Shown: positions 11,674-20,876, numbered from the stretch's first letter. The stretch is 32,357 nucleotides of DNA from CAZESH01 sp964514665 (GCA_964514665.1 CAZESH010000011.1:1-32357); one strand, 5' to 3'. Translations and numbers: made by a program. Notes: generated from the sequence alone by a model not told the origin.

Positions 11674-14028
11674 TTATTTCTTCTTCTTTTTGCGCTTTCC
11701 GCCGCCGTTTGCCGAGCCAGACGCTGCCGGACTGCCGCCGGCCGACGGTTTCTTGCGCTTTCTGCCGGGGGAGCTTGGGGAGAACACTTCCGCTTTGCCC
11801 GAACCGGCTTTCCTGCCGTTTCTGCCGCCGCGTGCGCCGCCTTTTTTCTTGTCTTTTTTGCCGCCGAAGCCGCCGACCAGATTAACCGACGGTTTGCGCG
11901 GCTTCATGTCGACCATTTCGAAATCGATCGTATGCTCCTTCACGCTGACTCTTGCCACGCGCACCTTGACCTCGTCGCCGATGCGGTAAATCTTAGAAGT
12001 TCTTTCCCCGATCAGAGCGTGCTGCGCCTCGTGATAATGGTAATAATCGTCGCTCAGATCGCTGAGCCGGATCATGCCTTCCACCGTGTTGTCGAGCTCG
12101 ACGAACATGCCGAAGTTGGTCACGCTGCTGATGATGCCCTCGAATTCTTCGCCGACTTTGTCGAGCATGTATTCCGCTTTCTTCAGATCGTCGGTTTCCC
12201 GCTCCGCATCTACCGCCACGCGCTCGCGTTCCGACGATTGGCGGGCAATGTCGTCCATCTTCTCGGTCAGGATGTCGTGCCGCTTCTCGGATAGTCTGCC
12301 GCTTTCAATGACCTCACGCATGATGCGGTGGATGACGAGATCGGGATAACGGCGGATCGGCGAAGTGAAGTGCGAATAAAATTCCGCCGCCAGCCCGAAA
12401 TGTCCGCGGCTCTGGGAATCGTATTTGGCCTGCTTCATCGAGCGCAGCATCACGGTGCTGATTACCGTTTCTTCCTTGGTGCCTTTGATTTCCTCCAGCA
12501 ATTTCTGTAGAGAGCGGGGATGGATGTTGTCGCTGCGCTCCTTGATCACATAGCCGAAATTGGTGATGAATTCGCTGAAGTGCATCAGCTTTTCGCCGTC
12601 CGGTTCTTCATGGATACGGTATAAAAAGGGAACCTTCAACCAATGAAAATGCTCGGCCACGGTTTCGTTGGCGGCCAGCATGAATTCTTCAATAATCTGC
12701 TCGGCTATCGAGCGCTCCCGCTTGACGATGTCCGTGGCTTTGCCGCTTTCATCGACAATAATCTTCGATTCGCTGAAATCGAAGTCGATCGCACCGCGCC
12801 GCATTCTTCTTCCCCGCAGGTTCATGGCCAGCGTTTCCATCAGCCTGAACTCATCGACCAGGTCTTTGTAGCGTTCCATGACCTCGGGATCCTGATCGGT
12901 CAATATTTTGCGCACATTGGTATAAGTCATTCGTTCCGTCGTGCGGATCACGCTGGGGAAAATATCATGGTTGACCAGCTTCATCTGCGCATCAAATTCC
13001 ATCTCGCAGCTCATCGTCAAGCGGTCCACCTGCGGATTCAAGCTGCAGATGCCGTTGGACAAACGGTGCGGCAGCATGGGAATGACGCGGTCGACCAAGT
13101 ATACGCTGCAGCCGCGGTTATAAGCTTCACGGTCGAGCATGGAGCCTTCATTGACGTAATAGCCGACGTCGGCGATATGTACGCCCAGCCTGTAATTCCC
13201 GTTCGGCAGCAGCTCGACGTTGACGGCGTCGTCCAAATCCTTGGCGTCCTCGCCATCGATCGTCACGATCCGTTTGTTCCGCAGGTCGCGGCGGCCTTGC
13301 AAATCCGCTTCTCTGATCGTTTCCGGGACCGATTCTGCTTCTGCCATTACTTCTTCCGGAAACTGCTCGGGAAGCTGGAATTTGCGGATGATGGACAGAA
13401 TATCCACGCCGGGATCATTTTTGTGCCCGAGGATTTCAATCACTTCGCCCTCGGCGGCAGCCCGTCCGCCATCGGGATAATGGACGATCTCGACGACGAC
13501 CTTCTGGCCGTCCGCCGCCCCCTTGAAGGCAGATTTGGGAATGAAAATATCGCGGTTGATCCGCTTGTCATCCGGGATTACGAAGGCATAGCCTTCATTG
13601 CTTTGGAACAAGCCCACGACCTGGGTATTGGCGCGCTGCACGATCCGCACCACTTCCCCCTCCATCTTGCCGCTGGGGGATTTAGAGGTAATGCGCACCA
13701 GCATGATATCGCCGTTCATTGCCCCTTTCAAATCGTTGGCATGTATGTAAACATCGGGATGCTCGCGATCGTCCGGAATCAGAAACCCGAAGCCCTTGGC
13801 ATGCGCCTGCAGCTTGCCGCGCAGCAGATTCATCCGTTCCGGCACGCCGTAGCGATCCGTACGGGTACGAATGATTTTGCCTTCATGCTCCAAGCGGTTC
13901 AAGAGCTTCAGCATTTCCTTCAGCGCCTCGGCATTCTTAAATTCAAAATGGTTCTCCAGCTCCTGGTAAGTCATCGGCTTGTACGCCGTTTCCTGCATAA
14001 AATCAAGTAAATCCAGCTCGTTAATCAT
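11674..14028 (-). CDS. rnr: Ribonuclease R
   Basis: This 784-residue 3'-5' exoribonuclease of the RNB family degrades structured RNA and works with SmpB-tmRNA on non-stop messages. Domains in order: an N-terminal winged-helix region (1-55), two cold-shock domains (about 70-200, with GFGFLIPDD and GYAFVIPDD), the RNB catalytic domain (about 245-580) with the Mg-binding Asp cluster DGEDAKDLDDA (258-268), and an S1 domain (about 630-710, FEGIISSVTNFGMFVELDN). The lysine/glycine-rich tail from about 715 ends in six lysines and probably grips structured RNA. Translation starts at the ATG after GAGGTGAAAG. It lies between secG, which has its own terminator, and smpB. Confidence 0.97.
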   Translation of the reverse strand: MINELDLLDFMQETAYKPMTYQELENHFEFKNAEALKEMLKLLNRLEHEGKIIRTRTDRYGVPERMNLLRGKLQAHAKGFGFLIPDDREHPDVYIHANDLKGAMNGDIMLVRITSKSPSGKMEGEVVRIVQRANTQVVGLFQSNEGYAFVIPDDKRINRDIFIPKSAFKGAADGQKVVVEIVHYPDGGRAAAEGEVIEILGHKNDPGVDILSIIRKFQLPEQFPEEVMAEAESVPETIREADLQGRRDLRNKRIVTIDGEDAKDLDDAVNVELLPNGNYRLGVHIADVGYYVNEGSMLDREAYNRGCSVYLVDRVIPMLPHRLSNGICSLNPQVDRLTMSCEMEFDAQMKLVNHDIFPSVIRTTERMTYTNVRKILTDQDPEVMERYKDLVDEFRLMETLAMNLRGRRMRRGAIDFDFSESKIIVDESGKATDIVKRERSIAEQIIEEFMLAANETVAEHFHWLKVPFLYRIHEEPDGEKLMHFSEFITNFGYVIKERSDNIHPRSLQKLLEEIKGTKEETVISTVMLRSMKQAKYDSQSRGHFGLAAEFYSHFTSPIRRYPDLVIHRIMREVIESGRLSEKRHDILTEKMDDIARQSSERERVAVDAERETDDLKKAEYMLDKVGEEFEGIISSVTNFGMFVELDNTVEGMIRLSDLSDDYYHYHEAQHALIGERTSKIYRIGDEVKVRVARVSVKEHTIDFEMVDMKPRKPSVNLVGGFGGKKDKKKGGARGGRNGRKAGSGKAEVFSPSSPGRKRKKPSAGGSPAASGSANGGGKRKKKKK

Positions 14029-14125
14029 CTTTCACCTCAAAAAAAATTTCAATTTTTATTAGTATGGACAATAAAAAGTGTTCCCATGCTGTAAAAAGGC
14101 GATATCCATACCTGCCTCAGCGTAC

Positions 14126-14155
14126 AAAAAAAAGCAGGACCCATGTGTTCCTGCT
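14126..14155 (-). terminator. Terminator of secG
   Basis: AGCAGGA (14133-14139) pairs with TCCTGCT (14149-14155). On the minus strand it is followed by a run of eight T. Confidence 0.85.
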
Positions 14156-14200
14156 GCTTTGTCGATCAATCTGCCCGTGTGTTGCTTCATGATTCGTTCA

Positions 14201-14434
14201 TTATTTAATGATATAAGAAACAATCAGCGACAGTACCATAAAAGCGACTGCCAGTCCAACCGTCAAACGATGAAGGAACAAATCCAGCCCGCGCGCTTTT
14301 TGCTTTCCGAACAAGTGCTCGGCACCGCCGGAAATGGCACCGGACAAGCCTGCGCTCTTCCCTTTTTGCAGCAGAACAACCGCAATCAAGCCGAGCGAAG
14401 CGATAATCAGCAGTATGTGTAAGAAAATTTGCAT
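14201..14434 (-). CDS. secG: Preprotein translocase subunit SecG
   Basis: This 77-residue inner-membrane subunit of the SecYEG channel assists SecA-driven export. Two membrane helices are visible: residues about 3-22 (FLHILLIIASLGLIAVVLLQ) and about 55-76 (LTVGLAVAFMVLSLIVSYII). They are joined by the conserved Gly-rich loop GKSAGLSGAISGGAEHLFGK, where 'SGGAEHLFGK' is the family's best-known stretch. The length is typical of Gram-positive SecG. The start ATG follows GGAGGTGGAAATACG. Its neighbours are eno upstream and rnr downstream, as in other Bacillales. Confidence 0.96.
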   Translation of the reverse strand: MQIFLHILLIIASLGLIAVVLLQKGKSAGLSGAISGGAEHLFGKQKARGLDLFLHRLTVGLAVAFMVLSLIVSYIIK

Positions 14435-14530
14435 CGTATTTCCACCTCCATAAACCGTTGGTGTTTCAAAAACAATATTTTTATTGTATCACAGGCCCTT
14501 TGAAAATACAACAAGCCGCTGCGGCGGCAT

Positions 14531-14605
14531 ATGAGAAAACCTCTATCGAGGCCTTTCCAAGATGAGCGACCGCGATCAGATGCAGGTTTTATCGCCAATA
14601 AGAAT
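14531..14605 (+). repeat. Interspersed repeat, copy 2 (partial)
   Basis: The first about 75 bases match the 115-bp repeat (ATGAGAAAACCTCTATCGAG through ATCGCCAATAAGAA). The compound hairpin half is missing. It lies in the eno-secG gap, so it would be transcribed only by read-through. Confidence 0.75.
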
Positions 14606-14618
14606 TTGTAATTTGAAA

Positions 14619-14661
14619 AAAGCTGACCCCAGCTCCGATCAAGCGGAGCTGAAACCAGCTT
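14619..14661 (-). other. Nested hairpin in the eno-secG gap
   Basis: AAGCTG/CAGCTT encloses AGCTCCG/CGGAGCT with small internal loops. It could be a second transcription stop after eno or a message-stability element. No T run follows on the minus strand other than a short AT-rich stretch. Confidence 0.4.
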
Positions 14662-14683
14662 AGGAAAAGCATGATGCAAGCAA

Positions 14684-14713
14684 AACCCGAAAAACCTACA
14701 GGTTTTTCAGGTT
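14684..14713 (-). terminator. Terminator overlapping the end of eno
   Basis: On the minus strand AACCTGAAAAACC pairs with GGTTTTTCGGGTT (13 bp, one G-U) around a 4-nt loop and is followed by TTTTG. The left arm and loop contain the last three codons and stop of eno, so terminator and reading frame share sequence. Confidence 0.7.
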
Positions 14714-15985
14714 GTAAAATGCAGATTTGCCCGCGTAAATGGCGGAAGTGCCCAGCTCGTCTTCGATCCGCAGCAGCTGATTGTACTTGGCTACGCGGTC
14801 GGTACGCGAAGGTGCGCCCGTTTTGATCTGTCCGGCGTTGGTAGCGGCGGCGATATCGGCAATCGTGCTGTCTTCGCTTTCGCCCGAGCGGTGGGAAATA
14901 ACAGCCGTATAGCCGGCCCGTTTGGCCATTTCGATGGCGTCGAAGGTTTCCGTCAGGGTGCCGATTTGGTTGACCTTGACGAGAATCGAGTTGCCTATGC
15001 CCTTCTCAATGCCTTCGCCGAGACGCACGGTGTTGGTTACGAACAAATCGTCGCCTACGAGCTGCACTTTACCGCCCAGCTTGTCGGTCAACAGCTTCCA
15101 GCCTTCCCAATCGTCCTCGGAGCAGCCGTCTTCGATCGTAATGATCGGATATTTCTCCACCCAGGCAGCGAGCAGGTCGACAAATTCGGCGGAGGTGAAG
15201 GATTTGCCTTCCCCTTCGAGCTGGTATTTGCCGTCTTTGAAAAATTCCGTGGAAGCAATGTCCATGCCGAGATAGACGTCGACGCCCGGTTTGTACCCGG
15301 CTCTTTCAATCGCGCTGATGATCGTTTGGATCGCTTCCTCGTTGGAAGTGAAGTTGGGGGCAAAGCCGCCCTCGTCACCGACAGCCGTGTTCAGGCCCTT
15401 ATCCTTCAATACGGACTTCAGGTTGTGGAAAATTTCCGCGCCCATGCGCAGCGCTTCCTTGAAGCTTTCCGCGCCTACCGGCAGAACCATGAATTCCTGC
15501 ACGTCGACATTGTTGTCGGCATGCGCTCCGCCGTTGACGATATTCATCATCGGCACCGGCAGCGTTTTGGCGTTGAAGCCGCCCAAATAAGCATACAGAG
15601 GCAGGGCAAGCGCTTCGGCTGCAGCCCGGGCTGCCGCCATGGAAACGGCCAAAATTGCGTTGGCTCCCAATTTTCCTTTGTTCGGCGTTCCGTCGAGCTC
15701 GATCATTTTCTGATCGATCGAAACTTGATCGACCGCGTCCCAGCCGATAATTTCCGGTGCAATCAAGTTATTCACATTTTCTACGGCCTTCAGTACGCCC
15801 TTGCCGAGATAACGGCTCTTGTCACCGTCGCGAAGCTCTACGGCCTCATGCGCGCCTGTCGATGCACCTGAAGGCACGATCGCGCGGCCTTTCGCTCCGG
15901 ATTCCAAATAGACTTCCACTTCAACCGTCGGGTTGCCGCGGGAATCCAGCACTTCTCTTGCATAAATGTCAGAAATAATCGTCAT
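14696..15985 (-). CDS. eno: Enolase
   Basis: This 429-residue enzyme converts 2-phosphoglycerate to phosphoenolpyruvate and is the last gene of the glycolytic operon. It begins MTIISDIYAREVLDSRGNPT. I chose the ATG at 15985 over an upstream one at 16021 because AAGGAG precedes it and the N-terminus then matches the family. Motifs: SGASTGAHEAVELRD (substrate loop), VNGGAHADNNVDVQEFM, GDEGGFAPN, and the Mg ligands in YLGMDIAST, TIEDGCSEDDW and VQLVGDDLFVTN. The catalytic Lys is in ILVKVNQIGTLTET, and SHRSGESEDSTIADIA is the signature. It lies 46 bp after gpmI. Confidence 0.98.
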   Translation of the reverse strand: MTIISDIYAREVLDSRGNPTVEVEVYLESGAKGRAIVPSGASTGAHEAVELRDGDKSRYLGKGVLKAVENVNNLIAPEIIGWDAVDQVSIDQKMIELDGTPNKGKLGANAILAVSMAAARAAAEALALPLYAYLGGFNAKTLPVPMMNIVNGGAHADNNVDVQEFMVLPVGAESFKEALRMGAEIFHNLKSVLKDKGLNTAVGDEGGFAPNFTSNEEAIQTIISAIERAGYKPGVDVYLGMDIASTEFFKDGKYQLEGEGKSFTSAEFVDLLAAWVEKYPIITIEDGCSEDDWEGWKLLTDKLGGKVQLVGDDLFVTNTVRLGEGIEKGIGNSILVKVNQIGTLTETFDAIEMAKRAGYTAVISHRSGESEDSTIADIAAATNAGQIKTGAPSRTDRVAKYNQLLRIEDELGTSAIYAGKSAFYNLKNL

Positions 15986-16031
15986 CTTATTGTACACTCC
16001 TTCACCTGGGCTTTTCGCCAACTATTCATTT

Positions 16032-17588
16032 TTAATCTATGTTCTTTTCGGTAATCAGCGATTGTCCGCTCATCTGCTCCGGCTTGGCGATGGAAAGCAG
16101 GTCTAGCATGGTCGGAGCAACGTCCGCCAATTTGCCGCCGTCTCTCAGCTTCATATGCGGCTCGGTGACGATGCACGGAACCGCGCTCAGTGTATGCGCC
16201 GTTTGCGGGCGATCCTCTTCATCGCGGACGATGTCGGCATTACCGTGGTCGGCGATAATGACAGCGACGCCGCCCTTGGCCAGGATTGCATCGACGACTT
16301 TGCCAAGGCATTCATCGGTCGCTTCAACCGCTTTGATCGTCGGCTCAAGCAAGCCGGAATGCCCGACCATGTCGGGATTGGCAAAGTTCAGAATGATCAC
16401 GTCGTGAATTTCTTTTTCAATTTCCTTAACGGTCGATTCCGCCAGCTCGTATGCGCTCATCTCCGGCTGCAGATCATAGGTGGCAACCTTCGGCGAGTTA
16501 ATCAAAATCCGCGTTTCTCCCGGCAGCTCGACATCGCGTCCGCCGCTGAAGAAAAAGGTGACGTGCGGATATTTTTCCGTTTCCGCCGTTCTCAGCTGGG
16601 TGAGGTGATTTTGAACGAGCACCTCTCCTAATGTATTATCCAACTCCTTGGGCTTATAGGCCACAAATCCTTTGACGGTTTCGCTGAATAATGTCAAGCA
16701 TACGTAATACAGATCGACGGGATGCTGCTCGCCGCGGTCAAAGCTGCGGAAATCCTCGTTGGTGAATACGTTGGACAGCTGAATCGCCCGGTCGGGCCGG
16801 AAGTTGAAAAAGATCACGGCATCCCCCGATTCCACCAAGCCCGCCGGTTTCCCGGCTTCGTCGGTAATCACCGTCGGCATGACGAATTCGTCAAAAACCG
16901 ATTGCTCATACGAATCGGTGATCGCCTTGACCGGATCGGTATAGGCCGGTCCTTCGCCGTACACCATGGCGCGGTACGATTTCTCCACACGGTCCCAGCG
17001 TTTGTCCCTGTCCATAGCGTAATATCTGCCCTGCACGGTGGCCACCTGGCCGACGCCGACTTTGGCGATATAAGCCTGGAGCTGCTCCATGTAATACTTG
17101 GCGCTGTCCGGCGCCACATCGCGGCCGTCGAGGAAGGCATGGATGAACATCTCTTGAACGCCTTCCTTCTTCGCCATGTCGAGCAGTGCATAGAGATGTT
17201 CGATGTGGCTGTGCACGCCGCCGTCGGAAAGCAGTCCGTAAAGATGAAGCTTTTTGTGCTGCTCCTTGGCGTGGCGCATGGCGTTCAGCAGGGTTTCATT
17301 CTCGTAAAAATCGCCCTCGCGAATCGATTTGCTGATCCGCGTCAGATCCTGATAAACGATTCTTCCCGCGCCGATGTTCAAATGCCCGACTTCGGAATTG
17401 CCCATCTGCCCTTCGGGAAGTCCGACCGCCTCGCCGCACGCCTTCAACGTCGTGTGGGGATAGGTCGACCAGTACTTGTCAAAGTTCGGCTTCTTCGCCT
17501 GTGCGACGGCATTTCCCTGCACCGTGTTGCGCAGACCAAATCCGTCCAATATGATCAGGGCTACCGGCTTCGGTCGTGGGTTCGCCAT
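16032..17588 (-). CDS. gpmI: 2,3-bisphosphoglycerate-independent phosphoglycerate mutase
   Basis: This enzyme interconverts 3- and 2-phosphoglycerate using two Mn ions and a phosphoserine intermediate. With the ATG at 17588 it has 518 residues, slightly longer than usual. PVALIILDGFGLR holds the first metal Asp, QMGNSEVGHLNIGAGR holds the nucleophilic Ser, and HAFLDGRDVAPDSA and RYYAMDRDKRWDR are substrate segments. NFANPDMVGHSG and IADHGNAD carry the C-terminal metal ligands. The start is separated from the tpiA stop by a single base (TAAGATG), so the two genes are translationally coupled. The upstream frame extension into tpiA is not needed. Confidence 0.98.
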   Translation of the reverse strand: MANPRPKPVALIILDGFGLRNTVQGNAVAQAKKPNFDKYWSTYPHTTLKACGEAVGLPEGQMGNSEVGHLNIGAGRIVYQDLTRISKSIREGDFYENETLLNAMRHAKEQHKKLHLYGLLSDGGVHSHIEHLYALLDMAKKEGVQEMFIHAFLDGRDVAPDSAKYYMEQLQAYIAKVGVGQVATVQGRYYAMDRDKRWDRVEKSYRAMVYGEGPAYTDPVKAITDSYEQSVFDEFVMPTVITDEAGKPAGLVESGDAVIFFNFRPDRAIQLSNVFTNEDFRSFDRGEQHPVDLYYVCLTLFSETVKGFVAYKPKELDNTLGEVLVQNHLTQLRTAETEKYPHVTFFFSGGRDVELPGETRILINSPKVATYDLQPEMSAYELAESTVKEIEKEIHDVIILNFANPDMVGHSGLLEPTIKAVEATDECLGKVVDAILAKGGVAVIIADHGNADIVRDEEDRPQTAHTLSAVPCIVTEPHMKLRDGGKLADVAPTMLDLLSIAKPEQMSGQSLITEKNID

Positions 17589-17589
17589 C

Positions 17590-18342
17590 TTACTTTGCCC
17601 CTTCCACAAGCTGAATGTAGGATTCGGGCTCAAGGCTCGCCCCTCCGACCAAGGCGCCGTCGATGTCTTGCTGCTGCATGAACTCGCGGACGTTGCCCGG
17701 CTTCACACTGCCGCCGTATTGAATGCGGATCTGTTCCGCCGTCTGGGCATCAAACTGCTTGCCCACGACTTCGCGGATGTAGCCGATGACTTCACCCGCA
17801 TCCTGCGCAGTCGAAGATTTGCCTGTACCGATCGCCCAGATCGGTTCATAGGCGATCACCGTTTGCGCCGCCTGCGCGGCGGTCAAGCCCTGCAGCGCCG
17901 CTTCCGTCTGCACGCGGCAAACGTCCTTGGTTTGTCCCGCTTCGCGCTCTTCCAGCTTCTCGCCGACGCATACGATCGGCAGCAGACCATGCTTGAAGGC
18001 AGCCTGCACTTTTTTATTCACCGTTTCGTCGGTTTCGGCAAAATAGGCTCTGCGCTCGGAATGGCCGATGATCACATAATCCACGCCGAGCTCCTTCAGC
18101 ATTGCGCCGCTGATTTCGCCGGTGTAAGCCCCGCTTTCTTCCCAGTGCATATTCTGCGCTCCTGCTTTGAGCGCTGTGCCTTTGACCGCCTGCACAAGCG
18201 CAGGCAGGTCGGTATAAGGCGCACAGATCACGCTTTCCACTCCGTCAATCTCAGCTTTGCCTTTTACCGCTTCAACAAATGCCAGTGTTTCTTGCACGTT
18301 CTTAAACATCTTCCAGTTGCCGGCAATCACAGGTGTTCTCAC
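17590..18342 (-). CDS. tpiA: Triosephosphate isomerase
   Basis: This 250-residue TIM-barrel enzyme interconverts dihydroxyacetone phosphate and glyceraldehyde 3-phosphate. MRTPVIAGNWKMFKN contains the N-terminal Asn-Lys substrate pair. YVIIGHSERRAYFAETDETV has the catalytic His, and VIAYEPIWAIGTGKSSTA has the catalytic Glu followed by the flexible loop. IQYGGSVKPGN and GALVGGASLEPESY bind phosphate. The length is typical. It lies 34 bp after pgk and abuts gpmI. The start ATG follows AAAGGAGGAGTGATCC. Confidence 0.98.
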   Translation of the reverse strand: MRTPVIAGNWKMFKNVQETLAFVEAVKGKAEIDGVESVICAPYTDLPALVQAVKGTALKAGAQNMHWEESGAYTGEISGAMLKELGVDYVIIGHSERRAYFAETDETVNKKVQAAFKHGLLPIVCVGEKLEEREAGQTKDVCRVQTEAALQGLTAAQAAQTVIAYEPIWAIGTGKSSTAQDAGEVIGYIREVVGKQFDAQTAEQIRIQYGGSVKPGNVREFMQQQDIDGALVGGASLEPESYIQLVEGAK

Positions 18343-18376
18343 TGAGGATCACTCCTCCTTTATGTTTTTTAAATTA

Positions 18377-19558
18377 TTATTTATCAGAAAGCGCGGTTAC
18401 TCCCGGAAGCGCTTTGCCTTCCATGAACTCGAGCGAAGCGCCGCCGCCGGTGGAAATGTGGTCCATGCGTTCGGCCAGATGGAATTTCTCCACAGCCGCT
18501 GCTGAATCTCCGCCGCCGATCACCGTATAAGCGGACGTTTCCGCACAGGCTTCGGCAACCGCCTTCGTGCCGCCGGAGAAAGCCTCCATCTCGAACACGC
18601 CCATCGGCCCGTTCCAGACGACCAGCTTGGAATTGCGAATCACATCGGCATAGATGGCCCGTGTTTTCGGACCGATGTCAAGTCCTTCCCAATCTGCGGG
18701 AATTTCCCCGACCTCCACGACCCGGGTGTTGGCGTCGGCACTAAAATCGTCGGCTATCACGATATCAACGGGAAGCAGGAAATTAACGCCTTTTTGCTTT
18801 GCTTTTTCAATAAAACCGAGGGCCAAATCAAGCTTTTCGTTATCCACCAGCGATTTACCCACTTCATTGCCCTGCGCCTTCAGGAAGGTGTAGGACAGCC
18901 CGCCGCCGATGATGATATTGTCGGCAATTTGGATCAAGTTGTTGATCACGTCAATCTTGTCCTTCACCTTCGCGCCGCCGATAATTGCCGTAAAAGGCCG
19001 ATCGGGATTGCCAAGCGCTTTGCCCAGCACGCTGAGCTCCCGCTCCATCAGCAGTCCGGACACCGCCGGCAAATAATGGGCGATGCCTTCCGTGGAAGCA
19101 TGGGCGCGGTGTGCTGCGCCGAATGCATCGTTGACGTAAAGCTCGGCCAGTTCAGCAAACGCTTTGGCCAATTCCGCATCATTCTTCTCCTCGCCCGGGT
19201 AGAAGCGCACATTTTCCAGCACCAATACATCGCCGTCGCGCATTTCTGCAATCTGTGCCTTGACAGCGTCGCCGACCGCTTCATCCGCTTTGGCCACCGG
19301 TCCGCCCAAAAGCTCCGACAAGCGCTGCGCAGCCGCAGTCAAGCGCATCTCTTCCACGACTTGTCCTTTCGGTCGGCCCAAATGGCTGGCAAGAATCACC
19401 TTGGCTCCCTGCTCCACCAAATAGCGGATCGTCGGCAGCGTTTCACGAATCCGGGTGTCGTCTGTAATTTTGCCGTTTTCCAGCGGTACGTTGAAATCCA
19501 CGCGAACAAAAACTCTCTTGCCTTTAACCTCTACATCACGAACGCTTTTCTTGTTCAT
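18377..19558 (-). CDS. pgk: Phosphoglycerate kinase
   Basis: This 393-residue enzyme makes ATP from 1,3-bisphosphoglycerate. The start is the ATG at 19558 (MNKKSVRDVEVKGKRVFVRV), eight bases after GGAGG; the upstream ATG at 19615 adds residues not found in the family. Motifs: VRVDFNVPLENGKITDDTRI, ILASHLGRPKG, LLENVRF-type LVLENVRFYPGEEKND, GGAKVKDKI, and the nucleotide-binding C-terminal loop VIGGGDSAAAVEKF and HISTGGGASLEFMEG. A large compound inverted repeat separates it from gap, so its expression relative to gap could be set by that structure. Confidence 0.98.
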   Translation of the reverse strand: MNKKSVRDVEVKGKRVFVRVDFNVPLENGKITDDTRIRETLPTIRYLVEQGAKVILASHLGRPKGQVVEEMRLTAAAQRLSELLGGPVAKADEAVGDAVKAQIAEMRDGDVLVLENVRFYPGEEKNDAELAKAFAELAELYVNDAFGAAHRAHASTEGIAHYLPAVSGLLMERELSVLGKALGNPDRPFTAIIGGAKVKDKIDVINNLIQIADNIIIGGGLSYTFLKAQGNEVGKSLVDNEKLDLALGFIEKAKQKGVNFLLPVDIVIADDFSADANTRVVEVGEIPADWEGLDIGPKTRAIYADVIRNSKLVVWNGPMGVFEMEAFSGGTKAVAEACAETSAYTVIGGGDSAAAVEKFHLAERMDHISTGGGASLEFMEGKALPGVTALSDK

Positions 19559-19621
19559 CGGCGAATCCTCCTTCGTCAATCTTCCTGTAAAAGCTGCATA
19601 TCGGCTGTTTAACACAGCTAA

Positions 19622-19841
19622 AGAGGAGAACAGATTTCTCCTCTAAAGGGTGAAGACAAAGTCAGTTTGTATTGATGAGGGGATATAAGCTTCCGTGCTC
19701 AAACATCTTGTTGTGCCTGTTTCTTGAATAATCAAGGGTCAGCGGAAAAACAGGCAAAGCCAAAACTGCGCCGGAACCCTATATCCCCTCAAACTCGCTG
19801 ACTTTGTCTACAGTTTAAGAGGAGAACAGTTTTCTCCTCTT
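19622..19841 (-). repeat. Compound inverted repeat between gap and pgk
   Basis: Two near-identical hairpins, AGAGGAGAA/TTCTCCTCT (19622-19644) and AAGAGGAGAA/TTCTCCTCTT (19817-19841), flank nested arms. AGACAAAGTCAG (19654-19665) pairs with 19798-19809 and TGAGGGGATATA (19676-19687) with 19780-19791. TTCCG (19691-19695) pairs with 19772-19776 and GCCTGTTT (19715-19722) with 19748-19755; the tip is CTTGA/TCAAG. The centre is one long branched cruciform. A MITE-like element or a processing/attenuation structure are both possible. Confidence 0.75.
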
Positions 19842-19871
19842 GGGCTGCATGAAATTTATTATAAGGGACGA

Positions 19872-20876
19872 TTACAGTCCTTTTTTGGCAATGTAGTTGG
19901 CAAGGTCGACTACGCGATTGGAATAGCCCCACTCGTTGTCGTACCAGGAAACGACCTTCACCATGTTGTCGCCTACCACCATCGTCGACAGCGCATCGAT
20001 CGTCGAGGATGCCGGATCTCCGTTGTAATCGCTGGATACGAGCGGCTCTTCAGAGTAGTTCAGGATGCCCCTCAACGGACCTTCGGCCGCTTCCTTCAGA
20101 GCTGCGTTGACTTCGTCCTGGGTCACTCCCTGGCCGAGCTCAGCCACCAGATCCGTAACGGAAACGTTAGGCGTAGGAACGCGCATGGACATGCCGTTCA
20201 GCTTGCCCTTCAGCTGCGGAAGCACGAGCGAAACCGCTTTGGCTGCTCCGGTCGTGGTAGGAATGATGTTCTCGGCTGCTGCACGCGCACGGCGCAAATC
20301 CTTATGCGGCAGATCGAGCACCTGCTGATCGTTGGTGTAGGAGTGAACCGTCGTCATCATGCCTTTGACGATGCCGAATTTTTCGTCCAATACTTTGGCG
20401 AAAGGCGCCAAGCAGTTGGTCGTGCAGGAAGCGTTGGAAATGACCGTATGGTTGGCAGGATCATACTTCTCTTCGTTGACGCCCATTACGATCGTGATGT
20501 CTTCATTCGACGCCGGTGCGGAGATGATGACCTTCTTCGCTCCCCCTTGAAGATGGGCAGCAGCTTTGTCTCTTTCCGTAAAACGCCCCGTGGATTCGAT
20601 GACGATCTCCACGCCGTTTTGTCCCCAAGGCAGCTGTGCCGGATCTTTCTCGGCGAATACCTTGATCGCTTTTCCGTTCACGATGATTGCATTATCTCCT
20701 ACCTCTACCGATGCGTCAAGCACTCCGTGTGTCGTATCATATTTTAGCAGATGAGCCAGCACTTTCACATCCGTAAGATCGTTTACCGCAACAACTTCCA
20801 CGTCCGGATTGTTCAATGCCGCCCGGAACACATTTCTGCCGATTCTTCCAAATCCATTAATTCCAACTTTAACCAT
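19872..20876 (-). CDS. gap: Glyceraldehyde-3-phosphate dehydrogenase
   Basis: This 334-residue glycolytic enzyme oxidises glyceraldehyde 3-phosphate with NAD. MVKVGINGFGRIGRNVFRAA is the NAD-binding start. The Asp in VVAVNDLTD favours NAD over NADP, which fits the glycolytic GapA type. ISNASCTTNCLAPFAKVL contains the catalytic Cys and its conserved surroundings. TTVHSYTNDQQVLDLPHKD and VSWYDNEWGYSNRVVDL are standard. The ATG follows AAGGAGGAAATAATC. It is the second gene of the operon after cggR, with which it probably shares the CggR-controlled promoter. Confidence 0.98.
   Translation of the reverse strand: MVKVGINGFGRIGRNVFRAALNNPDVEVVAVNDLTDVKVLAHLLKYDTTHGVLDASVEVGDNAIIVNGKAIKVFAEKDPAQLPWGQNGVEIVIESTGRFTERDKAAAHLQGGAKKVIISAPASNEDITIVMGVNEEKYDPANHTVISNASCTTNCLAPFAKVLDEKFGIVKGMMTTVHSYTNDQQVLDLPHKDLRRARAAAENIIPTTTGAAKAVSLVLPQLKGKLNGMSMRVPTPNVSVTDLVAELGQGVTQDEVNAALKEAAEGPLRGILNYSEEPLVSSDYNGDPASSTIDALSTMVVGDNMVKVVSWYDNEWGYSNRVVDLANYIAKKGL

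Noticed and set aside
12643..14010. A 455-codon plus-strand open frame
   Set aside because: It lies exactly opposite rnr, a well-supported gene. Long antisense frames are expected opposite high-GC coding DNA.
14891..15871. A 326-codon plus-strand open frame
   Set aside because: Antisense shadow of eno.
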